Positions 28,773-38,222 are shown, numbered from the stretch's first letter. The stretch is 64,000 nucleotides of DNA from Crateriforma conspicua (GCF_007752935.1 NZ_CP036319.1:6614501-6678500); one strand, 5' to 3'. The notes: generated by a model from the sequence alone, not told the origin. Numbers and translations: made by a program.

Positions 28773-29812
28773 CAGCTGGCCGCCTTTGCATCGTCAGCCG
28801 CCGAATCATCATCGCCCGCGCGTGTCACGCTGACGAATGCATCTTCCAAATCGCTGGGGACTTCGCGGAACTGGGCCACGTGGATGTCGCGGGTGATCAG
28901 TTCTCGCAACAAATCCGCCAATGCTCGTTCAGTACGGTTCGTTTCCAAACGCATCAAAGATTGACCGGGCATGACCGTGACGATTTCGTCGTCGTCTTTC
29001 CATCCTTCGATCCAATCGGCCGCCTGTTGTGCCTGGGCCTGGTCCAGCAACTGGACTTCGAAGGTTTGCCGCGGACACAATTCCTTCATCACCGAATCCA
29101 GTGACCCGAACGCTCGCAACTTCCCACCGGTCAGGATCGCCACGGTGTTACAGATGCGTGACAGTTCGGGCAAAATGTGGCTGGTCACGATCAGCGTTTT
29201 CCCCATCGCGGCCAAGTTCAACAGAATCTCGCGCATCTCGATTCGCGCTTGTGGATCCAAGCCGTTGGCCGGTTCGTCCAAGATCAGGACCTCGGGATCG
29301 TGCAACATGATTCGCGCGATCCCCACGCGTTGTTGCATGCCATGGCTAAGCGATTCGACGAATTTGTCCTGCATGTAGGTGCAGTTGGTCGTGTCCATCA
29401 CCTCGGCGATGCGTTGCTTCCGTTGGCGTGGCGGCAACCCATAGACCGCGGCAAAGAAGTCCAAGTATTCACGGACACGCATGTTGTCGTACACGCCGAA
29501 TTTATCAGGCATGTAGCCGACGGCGCGTTTGATCTTTTTTGATTGCCCGGTGCAATCGATGCCCGAAATCGTGGCGTGTCCCGACGTGGGTTTGGAAAGC
29601 CCCACCAAGATACGAATCGTGGTCGTCTTGCCAGCACCGTTGGGACCAATGAAGCCCAGGATTTGTCCGCGGTCCACGGAGATCGAAAGTCGATCCAGGG
29701 CCACAAAGTCACCAAAACGCTTGGTCAATTCATCCGTTTGGACGACCGCCGAACTCCCGGCGGCGTGCACTCCCGCCGGCTCCGGCGCAACCGCCTGTGT
29801 TGTCGAATTCAA
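28772..29812 (-). CDS. ABC transporter ATP-binding protein of the Gld-like cluster
   Basis: The 346-aa ATPase has Walker [15 protein letters not shown], signature LSHGMQQRVGIARIMLHDPEVLILDEPANGLD, and a C-terminal extension of about 100 residues seen in GldA-like and ABC-2 ATPases. No ATG lies in a sensible place. I chose the TTG at 29812, which has a GAAGG ribosome site 8 bp upstream; the nearby ATG in another frame stops at once. The reading frame is open further upstream but over the neighbouring gene. Followed directly by its permease with a TGATG overlap. Confidence 0.85.
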   Translation of the reverse strand: MNSTTQAVAPEPAGVHAAGSSAVVQTDELTKRFGDFVALDRLSISVDRGQILGFIGPNGAGKTTTIRILVGLSKPTSGHATISGIDCTGQSKKIKRAVGYMPDKFGVYDNMRVREYLDFFAAVYGLPPRQRKQRIAEVMDTTNCTYMQDKFVESLSHGMQQRVGIARIMLHDPEVLILDEPANGLDPQARIEMREILLNLAAMGKTLIVTSHILPELSRICNTVAILTGGKLRAFGSLDSVMKELCPRQTFEVQLLDQAQAQQAADWIEGWKDDDEIVTVMPGQSLMRLETNRTERALADLLRELITRDIHVAQFREVPSDLEDAFVSVTRAGDDDSAADDAKAAS

Positions 29813-29909
29813 TGGGTGACCTTCATTTGAAAAGCAAGTGAATCGTTTTCTGCTGGGCAAGACGCTTGCGGTCGTCCGGGCCAGTCGAATGGGGCTGACA
29901 GCAACGGCG

Positions 29910-32597
29910 TCACCGAGCGTCGTCGCTGATCGCGTCGGCAGGTTTCGTTTCGAGTCCTGATTGTGATCGTGTCTCAGGATCGCCCCGCGTGCCGGAATCC
30001 TGGACGACACCCCGCAGCCACCACTGCGGTCGGCGGATCTGCCAAGCCGGGTCGTCTTCGCCGGCCGAATCGTCGCCGATGACGGCATTGCCAGGCAGGG
30101 CATCGGGTTCGTCGTTCGACGGTGGATGCTTGGCGGGTGACACGTCGAATTCCAAACGCAGTTCGCCGACACCGGGATGGTAAACCAAGTCGCCGGCCCC
30201 GACATCGATCTTCACCATGCCGCTGGGTGAATCCAGTTTTGCAATTTGTTTTCGTTTTCCATCGGGATCCAACATCGTCACTGTCACGTCACGCATCGGT
30301 GCATCGAGGTCCATATGGAATTGTGCTGATGTCAGATCCAACGGCAGCACAACCCTTGGGATTTGCCAACGCAGTTGCCAAGTCATCGGATCTTCTTCGG
30401 GCGCATGGCTTTCACCGTCGGCCATGATTTTCGTAAGCGATGTGCCCCATCCCGATTCGACGGATTCGACCTTGATTGTCGATGGCGGCAACCGCACCTG
30501 ATCGCCCGGCGACGCGGGCAACCACCGCATCGACATCGCACACAAAGCTTCGCCGGTGATCCTAGCGTCGACGCCGTCGTTCATCGGTTGTTCCCACGGC
30601 GGCGTCCAAGCCAGCACCAGCGGCGTGATGCGTGGCGTTTCACCGTCGCCGAAAATGGTCCGATCACGCTCGCGGATCAGCGTTCGGTAAGTTTCTTGGT
30701 GACTCTGCTGAGTCTGATTCAGCAATCCCGATGCCAGTCGGAACTGCTGCGGGGCGTCCGCATCGGCGGGCAACACCCAAACGTCGTCCGCTTCCGCATC
30801 ACGAACCAATGCATGCACCCGAGCGGGCGGCAAGACAATGGCGGCGTCATCACCGGGGCCCGGCAAGCCATCGGGCAAGCGAATTTCCAGGCCCCGCCGG
30901 GTCAGCTTTCCGATTGCTTGGCCGGATCCGGCCGAGATCGAAAGACTGGCACCGATCGACTGCAGACCGGTCGGCCAATCGGCGATGCTTAGCCGGCGTT
31001 GGTGCGTCATGTCGGTCCAAACCACCGGCGACTGTGTCGACTGGTCGCTGAACGGCCGCAAACTTTCGTCGCCGTCGACCGCCCGATCCACGCTGCCGCC
31101 GTCGCGAAAGTACAGCACACTGGATTGATCCACGATGGCTTGGTCGCGGTCCGGTTGCAGCATCGCGAACTGAGCATGTGCTAAGGTGTCCGGCACGCTT
31201 TTCCGCATCGACATCGACGCGATTGCCAGCGGTGCGCTGGCGATCACCGCCGTCAGCGGCAGGCTCCACAACGATCGCTCGGCAACCCCCTGGCGGGCCC
31301 AGTAACGGGTCACACACCAACCACCAACGATGAACGTTGCCAGCGATGCCAAGACCGCCCACCGCGATGCCACCGGGTAACCGACGTGGATCGCGGCGGC
31401 CGTGGGCGAAACCGACGGCGGTGGCTGACGATTGCGTGGCTGTTGAAACAGACTGACGATGGGAATCGCTGCGGCGTTGGGCTGAAACGGCGGGTTGTAC
31501 GCGATGTCGTAGTTTGGTGGATACGGTTCATACCAGGCGGATGCGTCGGCCATCGTCAGCCAAACTTCGCCCCGTCCCACACGGACCCGAACGGCCGCCG
31601 GCCAATCATCGATCCAATGCGTGACTTCGCCGCCGGATTGATGAATCTTGCGCAGGGTCATCGGATGGTAACGCTGAACCCGCAGCGGATGCGTGTCCAT
31701 GTCGGGCCGCAGTTTGGTGCGAAAGTCAAAATCGTTCCGCTGGACCGTTCCCATGTCGGTGGCCTGCCACAGATCACCAATCAATGGTGCTATCGCCGGC
31801 ACGCTGATGCGGTCCAGGGACACCCACGCCTTTCCACCATCGGCCAGCCAGCGACGCAACACGGCGACGCCATGAGGATCGTTCAGTCCCGAAGCGTCAT
31901 GAATGAACAAGTTGTCGATCGCATCCCAGCGACGAAAATCTCTGGGCAAACGTTCCAGGTCCAAGACCAAGCGGCTTTGCTGGTCCAATTCACGACAGGC
32001 GATCATCAGGTTGTATTCATGATCCAACTGGTCCCGTCGCCACTGCCAGTCCTCGGCCGGTTTCGGTGCCAGCTTGGCCAACACCGCCGTCGCAACGATG
32101 TCTTGGCTTAACAACAGACGCAGGTCTTGAACCGCCCGCTGGGAATCATGCTTCAGCGGGACTTCGACGCCGTCGACGACTTCGGCCAAGGCGATCGAAA
32201 GATTGACATGAGTGCCACCGGCCAGATCGGGCAATTGCACCCACACTTCGTCGCGGGCGGTGAATCCGGATTCGATACGCCGCACCAATCGATAGGTGAC
32301 GTCACCATGTCCGATCAGACGAACCGTCACGATGGCCGTCTTGGCCTTTGGCGCCGAATTGCTGATCAAAACGGGCATCGGCCACCAATGGCCCGGCATC
32401 GGTGGCGTGGGTGATGTGGCGGTCACCGGAGCCAACTTCAAACCGCCGCTTTCATTGACCGCCTCGAACGAATCGGGAACGCGGGACGGATCGACGTCCG
32501 AATCGCCCCGAACCATCCCCGCGATCACGATTGCGACCAAGCAAACGGACGCCGGGCGGATCAAACACGCAAAACGCTGAAGACGGAATCCCGGCAT
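29910..32597 (-). CDS. Large membrane-bound protein upstream of the ABC genes
   Basis: An 895-aa protein of unknown function that begins the ABC cluster. An N-terminal signal (CLIRPASVCLVAIVIAGMVRG) precedes a mainly beta/alpha extracytoplasmic part (GGGKAWVSL-like region with LIACRELDQQSRLVLDLERL), a membrane region of about two helices near 470-545 (WAVLASLATFIVGGWCVTRYW, SLPLTAVIASAPLAIASMSM) and a further soluble C-terminal part with beta-strands. The layout resembles the large periplasmic partner proteins (GldG-like) of ABC-2 exporters, but no motif proves it. The ATG at 32597 gives the cleanest signal. Confidence 0.7.
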   Translation of the reverse strand: MPGFRLQRFACLIRPASVCLVAIVIAGMVRGDSDVDPSRVPDSFEAVNESGGLKLAPVTATSPTPPMPGHWWPMPVLISNSAPKAKTAIVTVRLIGHGDVTYRLVRRIESGFTARDEVWVQLPDLAGGTHVNLSIALAEVVDGVEVPLKHDSQRAVQDLRLLLSQDIVATAVLAKLAPKPAEDWQWRRDQLDHEYNLMIACRELDQQSRLVLDLERLPRDFRRWDAIDNLFIHDASGLNDPHGVAVLRRWLADGGKAWVSLDRISVPAIAPLIGDLWQATDMGTVQRNDFDFRTKLRPDMDTHPLRVQRYHPMTLRKIHQSGGEVTHWIDDWPAAVRVRVGRGEVWLTMADASAWYEPYPPNYDIAYNPPFQPNAAAIPIVSLFQQPRNRQPPPSVSPTAAAIHVGYPVASRWAVLASLATFIVGGWCVTRYWARQGVAERSLWSLPLTAVIASAPLAIASMSMRKSVPDTLAHAQFAMLQPDRDQAIVDQSSVLYFRDGGSVDRAVDGDESLRPFSDQSTQSPVVWTDMTHQRRLSIADWPTGLQSIGASLSISAGSGQAIGKLTRRGLEIRLPDGLPGPGDDAAIVLPPARVHALVRDAEADDVWVLPADADAPQQFRLASGLLNQTQQSHQETYRTLIRERDRTIFGDGETPRITPLVLAWTPPWEQPMNDGVDARITGEALCAMSMRWLPASPGDQVRLPPSTIKVESVESGWGTSLTKIMADGESHAPEEDPMTWQLRWQIPRVVLPLDLTSAQFHMDLDAPMRDVTVTMLDPDGKRKQIAKLDSPSGMVKIDVGAGDLVYHPGVGELRLEFDVSPAKHPPSNDEPDALPGNAVIGDDSAGEDDPAWQIRRPQWWLRGVVQDSGTRGDPETRSQSGLETKPADAISDDAR

Positions 32598-32796
32598 GAC
32601 AGACCGATCGGCAAGGCGGACAAGCGGACGGGCGTTGCATCGACATCCTGTGCGTGGTGGCCCGAATCGATGGGCCACGATAACCCAACGCCCGAGGGCG
32701 ATGTTCAAAGGAGTCGCAGAATTCCCTGTGCTGCCCGGAGAGACCGCCGCCGTTTTTCCCCCCAGAATCGGCCTCTCCAGATCAGCCAAACGCCCC

Positions 32797-32802
32797 TATA
32801 AT
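32797..32802 (+). promoter_or_regulatory. Candidate -10 box for cysS
   Basis: A perfect TATAAT hexamer lies 65 bp upstream of the cysS ATG in the divergent gap shared with the minus-strand ABC cluster. No good TTGACA-like -35 is visible at 17 bp, so promoter status is tentative. Confidence 0.3.
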
Positions 32803-32867
32803 CCGCAAAACTTCACTTCGCCAAAAACGAACGTACAGACCACGGACGCCCTGGAAGACCGTTTTCG

Positions 32868-34463
32868 ATGAGCACTGCGACCGCCAGCGACGCTTCGACC
32901 CCGACGACGCCCGCCGAGAAGCCCGAAATCCGCATCTACAACACGCTGAGCAAGACCAAGGAAGCGTTCCAGCCGCTGCGTCCGCCCAGCGTCGGTATGT
33001 ACCTGTGCGGCCCGACCGTCTATGCCGAAGCCCACATCGGCCACATGGTCGGTCCGGTGATCTTTGACTGCGTCAAACGTTTTTTGACCTACAGCGGTTA
33101 CGACGTGACCTGGGTCGTCAACATCACCGATGTCGATGACAAACTGATCGCCAAAAGCCGGGAACGCGGGATCCCGATGAGCCAGATCGCGGTGGAAATG
33201 ACCGCCGATTATCTGGCGAACTTGAAAGAACTGGGCGTCAACCAAATCAATCATCTGCCACGCGCCACCGACCACATGCCGCAAATCATCGCTTTCATTC
33301 AAACGTTGGAAGCGAAAGGGCACGCCTATGCCGTCGACGGCGACGTCTTCTTTGACGTCATGAAAGACCCCAGTTACGGCCAGCTGTCCAACCGCAGCGT
33401 CGACAGCCAGCAAGGCGAAGGCGGTGATGCCGCCGCCAAGAAACGGTCCCCCGGCGACTTCGCCCTTTGGAAGTCCGCCAAATCGGACGAACCCAGTTGG
33501 GATAGCCCGTGGGGCGCCGGCCGACCGGGATGGCACATCGAATGTTCGGCGATGAGCCACGAAATCCTGGGCGAAACCTTTGACATCCACGGTGGTGGCT
33601 TGGACTTGGTCTTCCCCCACCACGAAAACGAACGCGCCCAAAGCAGTTGCTGTCACGGCGCACCGATGGTGAAGTACTGGATGCACAACGGCCTGATGCG
33701 GGCCGGCGAAAAAGGCAAAGTCGGCGGACGCAGCGATCGTGAATCCACCGCCGATGATGCACAGGGCAAGATCAGCCGCAGCAAAGGCGCCGGCGGGCTG
33801 GCCGAATTGATCCGACGCCACACCGGCGAACGCATTCGATTCTTCCTGTTGCGAACGCACTACCGCAGCACGATCGTCTTCGGCGAAGACGGGCTGCAAG
33901 AAGCCGGCACGGCATTGGAAGGCTTCTACCGCTTCTTTGATCGCTATGAACAAATCACCGGATCATCGTTCTATGATCTGCCCGCCGCCCGAACCCGCTT
34001 CGATGGCGGTGTCGCCAATCCCAAAGACGATGCACTGTTGAAAGACGTCGCCCAGTTGCGGTCGAAATATCTGGCCGCGATGGACGATGACTTCAACACC
34101 GGCGCCGCGATCAGCCAGTTGTTCGATCTGCTGCGGTTGCTGAACCGTCACATCGACACTCAAAAACTGGGCACGGCCGCACCGGCAAGCCCCGCCTTGG
34201 AAACGCTGACATCCGCGGCAACCGTGCTGCGTGAACTGACCTCCGTCCTGGGCCTGTTCCTGAAACCCGTCGCCGCGTCGGCAGGCGGCGACGACGGTGA
34301 CGCCGAACTGTTGGACCACGTCATCGGGCTGCTGATCGACCTACGCAAGGAAGCCCGCGCGAACAAAGATTATGCGATGGGCGACGCGATCCGTGACCGC
34401 CTGGGCGAAATCGGCGTCGCTTTGCTGGACAGCAAAGACGGCACGACCTGGGAAAAGAAATAA
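32868..34463 (+). CDS. cysS: Cysteinyl-tRNA synthetase
   Basis: CysRS charges tRNA-Cys in the cytoplasm. The 531-aa protein has YLCGPTVY near the N-terminus with the first zinc Cys, HIGH at residues 56-59, the WHIECSAM and HHENERAQS zinc-binding stretches, and a late KISRS in place of KMSKS (about 301-305). A charged insert of about 25 residues ([20 protein letters not shown]) directly precedes it, lengthening the enzyme by about 70 residues against E. coli (461 aa). It is followed by ruvC after 15 bp. The call is firm; the variant catalytic loop is noted under findings. Confidence 0.95.
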   Translation: MSTATASDASTPTTPAEKPEIRIYNTLSKTKEAFQPLRPPSVGMYLCGPTVYAEAHIGHMVGPVIFDCVKRFLTYSGYDVTWVVNITDVDDKLIAKSRERGIPMSQIAVEMTADYLANLKELGVNQINHLPRATDHMPQIIAFIQTLEAKGHAYAVDGDVFFDVMKDPSYGQLSNRSVDSQQGEGGDAAAKKRSPGDFALWKSAKSDEPSWDSPWGAGRPGWHIECSAMSHEILGETFDIHGGGLDLVFPHHENERAQSSCCHGAPMVKYWMHNGLMRAGEKGKVGGRSDRESTADDAQGKISRSKGAGGLAELIRRHTGERIRFFLLRTHYRSTIVFGEDGLQEAGTALEGFYRFFDRYEQITGSSFYDLPAARTRFDGGVANPKDDALLKDVAQLRSKYLAAMDDDFNTGAAISQLFDLLRLLNRHIDTQKLGTAAPASPALETLTSAATVLRELTSVLGLFLKPVAASAGGDDGDAELLDHVIGLLIDLRKEARANKDYAMGDAIRDRLGEIGVALLDSKDGTTWEKK

Positions 34464-34478
34464 CCCCGCGGCGCCGAC

Positions 34479-34982
34479 ATGGATGGCAAGCTGATTCTGG
34501 GGATCGACCCCGGGCTGAACACCACCGGTTATGCGGTCATCCGGCGATTGGACGGGGCCACCATGCGCCTGTGCGAAGCCGGCGTGATCCGCAGCCGCCA
34601 ACGTGACCCGATGGAAACGCGGCTGGCCGAATTGCACGCCGGTGTCTCGGAAGTGCTGCAGGCCCATCGCGTCGACTTGATGGCACTGGAACAGCTGTTT
34701 TCACACTATGAACGCCCACGCACCGCCATCCTGATGGGACATGCCCGCGGCGTGATCTGTTTGGCCGCCAGCCAAGCGGGGATTCCCGTCACGCACTTTG
34801 AACCCACACGGGTGAAGAAGGTGATCACGGGCAACGGTCGCGCACCAAAATCACAGATCCAACAAGCCGTCAAACTTCAATTGAACCTGACCGCGGTGCC
34901 CGAACCGGCTGACGTCGCCGATGCCATGGCCTTGTCGCTGTGTGGTCACTATCTGGGTTCAGGGTCGTTGGCCGAACGTTAA
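34479..34982 (+). CDS. ruvC: Crossover junction endodeoxyribonuclease RuvC
   Basis: RuvC resolves Holliday junctions. The 167-aa length is normal. The first catalytic Asp is in LGIDPGLNTTGYA (D10), the Glu in LMALEQLFSHYERPRTAI, and the late acidic pair in ADVADAMALSLCGHYL. It sits 15 bp after cysS and is probably co-transcribed. ruvA, usually adjacent in related genomes, begins 5.1 kb downstream at 40086; the intervening stretch is the accessory island. Confidence 0.96.
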   Translation: MDGKLILGIDPGLNTTGYAVIRRLDGATMRLCEAGVIRSRQRDPMETRLAELHAGVSEVLQAHRVDLMALEQLFSHYERPRTAILMGHARGVICLAASQAGIPVTHFEPTRVKKVITGNGRAPKSQIQQAVKLQLNLTAVPEPADVADAMALSLCGHYLGSGSLAER

Positions 34983-35162
34983 GGGAACCTAGAAAAGAAG
35001 GATGGATTCCGAAGATCAGCTACCATCCTCCACACCCTCCCGACCGGAAAACCTCCACGCCAGGTTTTCCCTTGACCACAACATCCGACTTGGCTTTCGT
35101 GCCGAATCTCGCCTCCGACCCTGGCGACATTCACCGCTGAAACAGAGCGTTCAAGTTCACGA

Positions 35163-35848
35163 TCACTCCTTGGCGTCGACGAGTTTTTGAATCTCCGCGA
35201 ACGAAAACTCCATCTTTCGAAACTCGGCCAAGTCCGTGTAGTTATCGGGCTTTTTCCAATAGAGCTGCGCATCGCTAAGTTTCTTCGCAAGTGTGTACTT
35301 TCGCTGTCCGTCTTCTCCCTCTGACTTCAAGTGAATCTCTTCCGTGGATTCAGACATGACGGGGACCCAACCCAATGCCGAATGATTCTCCCAATCAAGA
35401 CGTTGGTCAAACATGACTCTGGTCTTGCGATTTCCCGGCCGACTCATTCGCGTGATGTATCGTTCAGGAGACAGGGAATGCAATCCGAACTGCCAAAGAT
35501 GAGATTCAATGCTTTTTGCATTTTGAAAAACCACGTTGATGTTGCATTGCGATTCTGCCGGTGACGAAGAAACACGCAACTTGGTAGCCGTGCCGAAAGC
35601 TCGCCCCAAACGCAGGCGATACCGTTTCGAATCCAGGCATGTCGACAAAAAATCTCCCGTTCCGATGAAGCTCAGATTCGGACACCTCGCGTGACTCAAA
35701 GCCTCGTCGAAATCCCGATACGCTTGCGATCCTCGCCCTCTTCCTGCGATCTGCGTCCGCAATTCCGTGCCGTCAACAATGGTCGCTTTCCACCCCAGCT
35801 TCATCTTGTCGAGCTTCCCGACCATCGCACTCTCTGGATCAACACTTT
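35163..35848 (-). pseudogene. C-terminal part of a secreted protein gene split by an IS3-family element
   Basis: This open frame codes the last 227 or so residues of a protein whose first 91 residues lie on the far side of the insertion (37138-37409). It reads in from IS sequence and so has no start of its own. Mature sequence is rich in beta-strand-like stretches (YRLRLGRAF, NINVVFQN, YITRMSRPGNRKTRVMF) and ends in a charged helix (EFSFAEIQKLVDAKE). I do not recognise a named family. Removing the element and one CTTT repeat gives 954 bp, exactly 318 codons with stop, with ...LEES joined to VDPESAMVGKL.... Confidence 0.85.
35845..35848. repeat. Left 4-bp target-site duplication (CTTT)
   Basis: CTTT precedes the left end of the IS element and is matched by CTTT at 37138-37141. 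A 4-bp duplication is characteristic of the IS407 subgroup of the IS3 family. Confidence 0.8.
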
Positions 35849-35922
35849 TGGCGTGCTCCCCAAAAACTGGTCCATGAGTTATGAGAGTGTACCGGCCAAT
35901 AACGGCCAAGGAGACTCTCGAG

Positions 35923-36207
35923 ATGAAACAAGCACGAAAGCGACGTAAGCCCGAACAGATCGTCAAGGCGATCGCCGAGGGTGAAGCCATGTTGGCCGCC
36001 GGCAAGAGCCTGGCGGAGGTGTACCAGAAGCTTGGGATTGTTGAATCGACCTGGATGCGATGGAAGAAGCAGTACGGCGGCATGAAGTCCGATGAGGCTC
36101 GACGGCTTCGCGAACTCGAAATCGAGAACCAGAAGCTCAAAGAACTGCTGGCCGAAGCAGAACTCGATAAGCGAATGCTCAAGGTGATCGCCGAGGGAAA
36201 CTTCTAA
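35923..36207 (+). CDS. IS3-family transposase OrfA
   Basis: The 94-aa helix-turn-helix protein has the IS407-group shape: KPEQIVKAIAEGEAMLAAGKSLAEVYQKLGI, then WMRWKKQYGGMK, and a leucine-zipper-like coiled coil (LRELEIENQKLKELLAEAELDK) ending in KVIAEGNF. The ATG at 35923 follows an AAGGAG ribosome site (35908-35913) by 9 bp. A slippery GGGAAAC at 36195-36201 just before its TAA stop suits programmed -1 frameshifting into orfB. Confidence 0.92.
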   Translation: MKQARKRRKPEQIVKAIAEGEAMLAAGKSLAEVYQKLGIVESTWMRWKKQYGGMKSDEARRLRELEIENQKLKELLAEAELDKRMLKVIAEGNF

Positions 36208-37109
36208 GCCCGACGCGTCGCCGTGAAGCAGCCTGCAAGTTGCAGAGTTGCTTCGGCGTCTCGGAGCGTCGGGCTTGCAGGACGCTCGGCCAATCGCGCA
36301 GTAGCCAACGATACCGGCCAAACACCAAAGAAGACGAACCACGTCTGATTGCTCGAATACTGGAACTCGTCGGCGAGTTTCCTCGCTATGGCTATCGACG
36401 CATCACTCGTCTTTTGCGGCAGGAAGGCTGGTGTGTAAACTTCAAACGGATCCACCGACTCTGGAAACAACAAGGTCTCAAGGTGCCGGTCAAAAAGGCG
36501 AAAAAGCGACGATTGGGCAACTCCGAAGGCGGCGTCATTCGTCGATCGGCCGAGTACCCCAATCACGTTTGGTCGGTCGACTTCATCTTTGATCGAACCG
36601 AAGACGGTCGCTCGTTGAAGATCCTCTCTCTGATCGACGAGTTCACTCGTGAGTGCATTGCACTGGAAGTGGGTCGAAAGTTCACCGGCGACGATTTGGT
36701 GGCGCTGTTGAGCGACTTATTCGTCAGCCGCGGCATCCCGTCGTTCATCCGCAGCGACAATGGCCCGGAGTTCATCAGCAAGGCGGTCCGCTCCTTTCTG
36801 GACTTCATTGAGGTGGGGACTTCCTACATCGAACCGGGCAGTCCCTGGCAGAACGGCAACGTCGAAAGCTTCCACAGCAGGCTTCGCGATGAGTGTTTAT
36901 CGTGCGAGCTGTTCAGCAGCTTGTCCGAGGCACAGTCGATCATTGAGTCATGGCGTCAAACGTACAACCATCGACGTCCGCACAGCGGCATCGGTGGAAT
37001 GGCCCCAGCGGATTTTGCTTCACAGTGGGCTACTTCCGCTTCGTTCGCTGCGCTCCCTTCGCGGAAGCAGCCCACTGTGGAATCGTTTAACCAACCCGTA
37101 CTCTCATAA
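36183..37109 (+). CDS. IS3-family transposase OrfB (DDE integrase), read by -1 frameshift
   Basis: OrfB carries the catalytic DDE domain of the rve superfamily: first Asp in HVWSVDFIFDR, second in IRSDNGPEFIS, and Glu in QNGNVESFHSRLRDECL, the DD(35)E spacing. It is in the -1 frame relative to orfA and open from before orfA's stop. The only early start is a TTG at 36240, so expression most likely comes from a frameshift at GGGAAAC giving an OrfAB fusion of about 400 residues. It is intact to the stop at 37107-37109. Start given here is the first codon I read upstream in that frame. Confidence 0.88.
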   Translation, partial: GDRRGKLLSPTRRREAACKLQSCFGVSERRACRTLGQSRSSQRYRPNTKEDEPRLIARILELVGEFPRYGYRRITRLLRQEGWCVNFKRIHRLWKQQGLKVPVKKAKKRRLGNSEGGVIRRSAEYPNHVWSVDFIFDRTEDGRSLKILSLIDEFTRECIALEVGRKFTGDDLVALLSDLFVSRGIPSFIRSDNGPEFISKAVRSFLDFIEVGTSYIEPGSPWQNGNVESFHSRLRDECLSCELFSSLSEAQSIIESWRQTYNHRRPHSGIGGMAPADFASQWATSASFAALPSRKQPTVESFNQPVLS

Positions 37110-37137
37110 CCGTGGATCAGGAAATGGGGGCATTCCA

Positions 37138-37141
37138 CTTT
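37138..37141. repeat. Right 4-bp target-site duplication (CTTT)
   Basis: It matches CTTT at 35845-35848 on the other side of the IS element. Confidence 0.8.
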
Positions 37142-37409
37142 CCTCCAACGCAACGAAGCAGCAAAAGTTTTCATCTTTGTCCATCCGAATTCGCCATCGG
37201 GTGGTCGACACTGGTGCAACCACATCGTTGACGACGATGGAGTTATCGACTCGTACCAGCAAGTCATATTCTTGAAAATTCGCCATCCGAATGGCGACGG
37301 CATCAAAGTACCCTTGAGCCTCCAATCTCGCACCAGCTTCGTCCTGTGCCGTCGCAACCGATGCACAACACACCCCCAGTACGAACAAAGCAAATAAAGC
37401 GAACCTCAT
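37138..37409 (-). pseudogene. N-terminal part of the split secreted-protein gene
   Basis: The ATG at 37409 begins a clear export signal (MRFALFALFVLGVCCASVATAQ, cleavage after ATA) and a mature strand-rich segment (AVAIRMANFQEYDLLVRVDN, TTRWRIRMDKDENFCCFVAL). The host sequence ends at the CTTT duplication; translation now runs 11 more codons into IS sequence to a stop at 37104. Ancestral continuation is at 35163-35844. The joined protein would be 317 aa. The YDLLVRVD-TTRWRIRMD strand pattern resembles lipoprotein-carrier folds, but I would not assign it. Confidence 0.85.
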
Positions 37410-37763
37410 CTTACACCCCAGCAGCAGATACCAGAACTTTGCTTTTTTACCCTCAGCATATCGACTGAACGAAAGCCAACTAGGCTTCTCATCGACGCTC
37501 CAGGCCAACGGAACGCACAACATCGTCAATACGCACCGTTATCGCATCGAGAATGACACAAAACACACACCAATTGCCAGCACAAGACACGCGTGTAGCA
37601 ACGTTTCAGAATGCCAAGCGATCTCTCTCAATTACCTTAACTTCGTCCGCACGTCCCATACGATTCGACACTAGTGACGACTGATGTGCACAAACATCTT
37701 TCAAAAACTTGAACATGAAACGCAACCAACACCGTCATCACCTCGACTAACTGGGCCTACTTA
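37410..37763. other. AT-richer intergenic gap in the island
   Basis: The 354-bp gap lies upstream of the split gene on the minus strand and after the Cys-rich gene. It is visibly AT-richer than the rest of the window. I found no coding frame, stable hairpin or repeat; it may carry a promoter for the split gene. Confidence 0.5.
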
Positions 37764-38222
37764 TCACAGCGGACCACCGGAGTCACATAGAGCTCCGACA
37801 AGCTCAATATCCGACATGTAGATATAGTTGCTTTGAGTACCATTCTGGCACACCAGGCCATCAATCTGATAGCAGCCAGACAACGTATCGCAATCATAAA
37901 TTAACGCACAATACACGCCGCTAGATGGAGACTGCTTGCTTTGCCAGTCATCTCGTCCCACATTGGGATTGGAAGTACTCAAGATGTCGTTCGGAAACTG
38001 AAAGTCATTGTACCAGACCTCTATTCCGACAGTATTTTCGGGACACCTATACCGTTCACCAAAATAGCCGTAGACATCCTCACACTCGGTTTGCTCACAC
38101 CCTTGGTCTTCATCAACCCAGTCCTCACAGTCCTCGTATTCAACGACATAACACTGCGCTACCGCAGAGTGACCGCAAGCCACAAGCATTAGAGACACTA
38201 GCAAAAAAAGAAAACAACGCAT
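37764..38222 (-). CDS. Secreted Cys-rich small protein
   Basis: A 152-aa product with an export signal (MRCFLFLLVSLMLVACGHSAVAQC; AVA-Q cleavage, and a possible LVAC lipobox). The mature part has about twelve Cys, arranged partly in pairs (CYVVEYEDC, GCEQTEC, CDTLSGC), and many acidic residues (VDEDQG, EYEDCEDW). This suggests a small disulfide-stabilised extracellular domain. The ATG at 38222 overlaps the stop of the DUF1573 gene (TGATG); a GTG at 38225 is possible. No named family is recognised. Confidence 0.7.
   Translation of the reverse strand: MRCFLFLLVSLMLVACGHSAVAQCYVVEYEDCEDWVDEDQGCEQTECEDVYGYFGERYRCPENTVGIEVWYNDFQFPNDILSTSNPNVGRDDWQSKQSPSSGVYCALIYDCDTLSGCYQIDGLVCQNGTQSNYIYMSDIELVGALCDSGGPL

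Larger units (their letters stand above)
35849..37137 (+). mobile_element. Complete IS3-family (IS407-type) insertion sequence
   Basis: The element is 1289 bp and is bounded by imperfect inverted repeats that start TGGCGTGCTCCCC at the left and, read inward from the right, TGGAATGCCCCCA; the 11-bp core GTTATGAGAGT lies a little further inside both ends (35878-35888 and 37100-37110). It contains orfA and orfB in the usual overlapping arrangement with intact DDE residues, so it appears active. Flanking CTTT repeats mark the target duplication. It is inserted inside a minus-strand secreted-protein gene. The outermost boundary was set from repeat symmetry plus duplication and could be off by a base or two. 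Confidence 0.85.
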
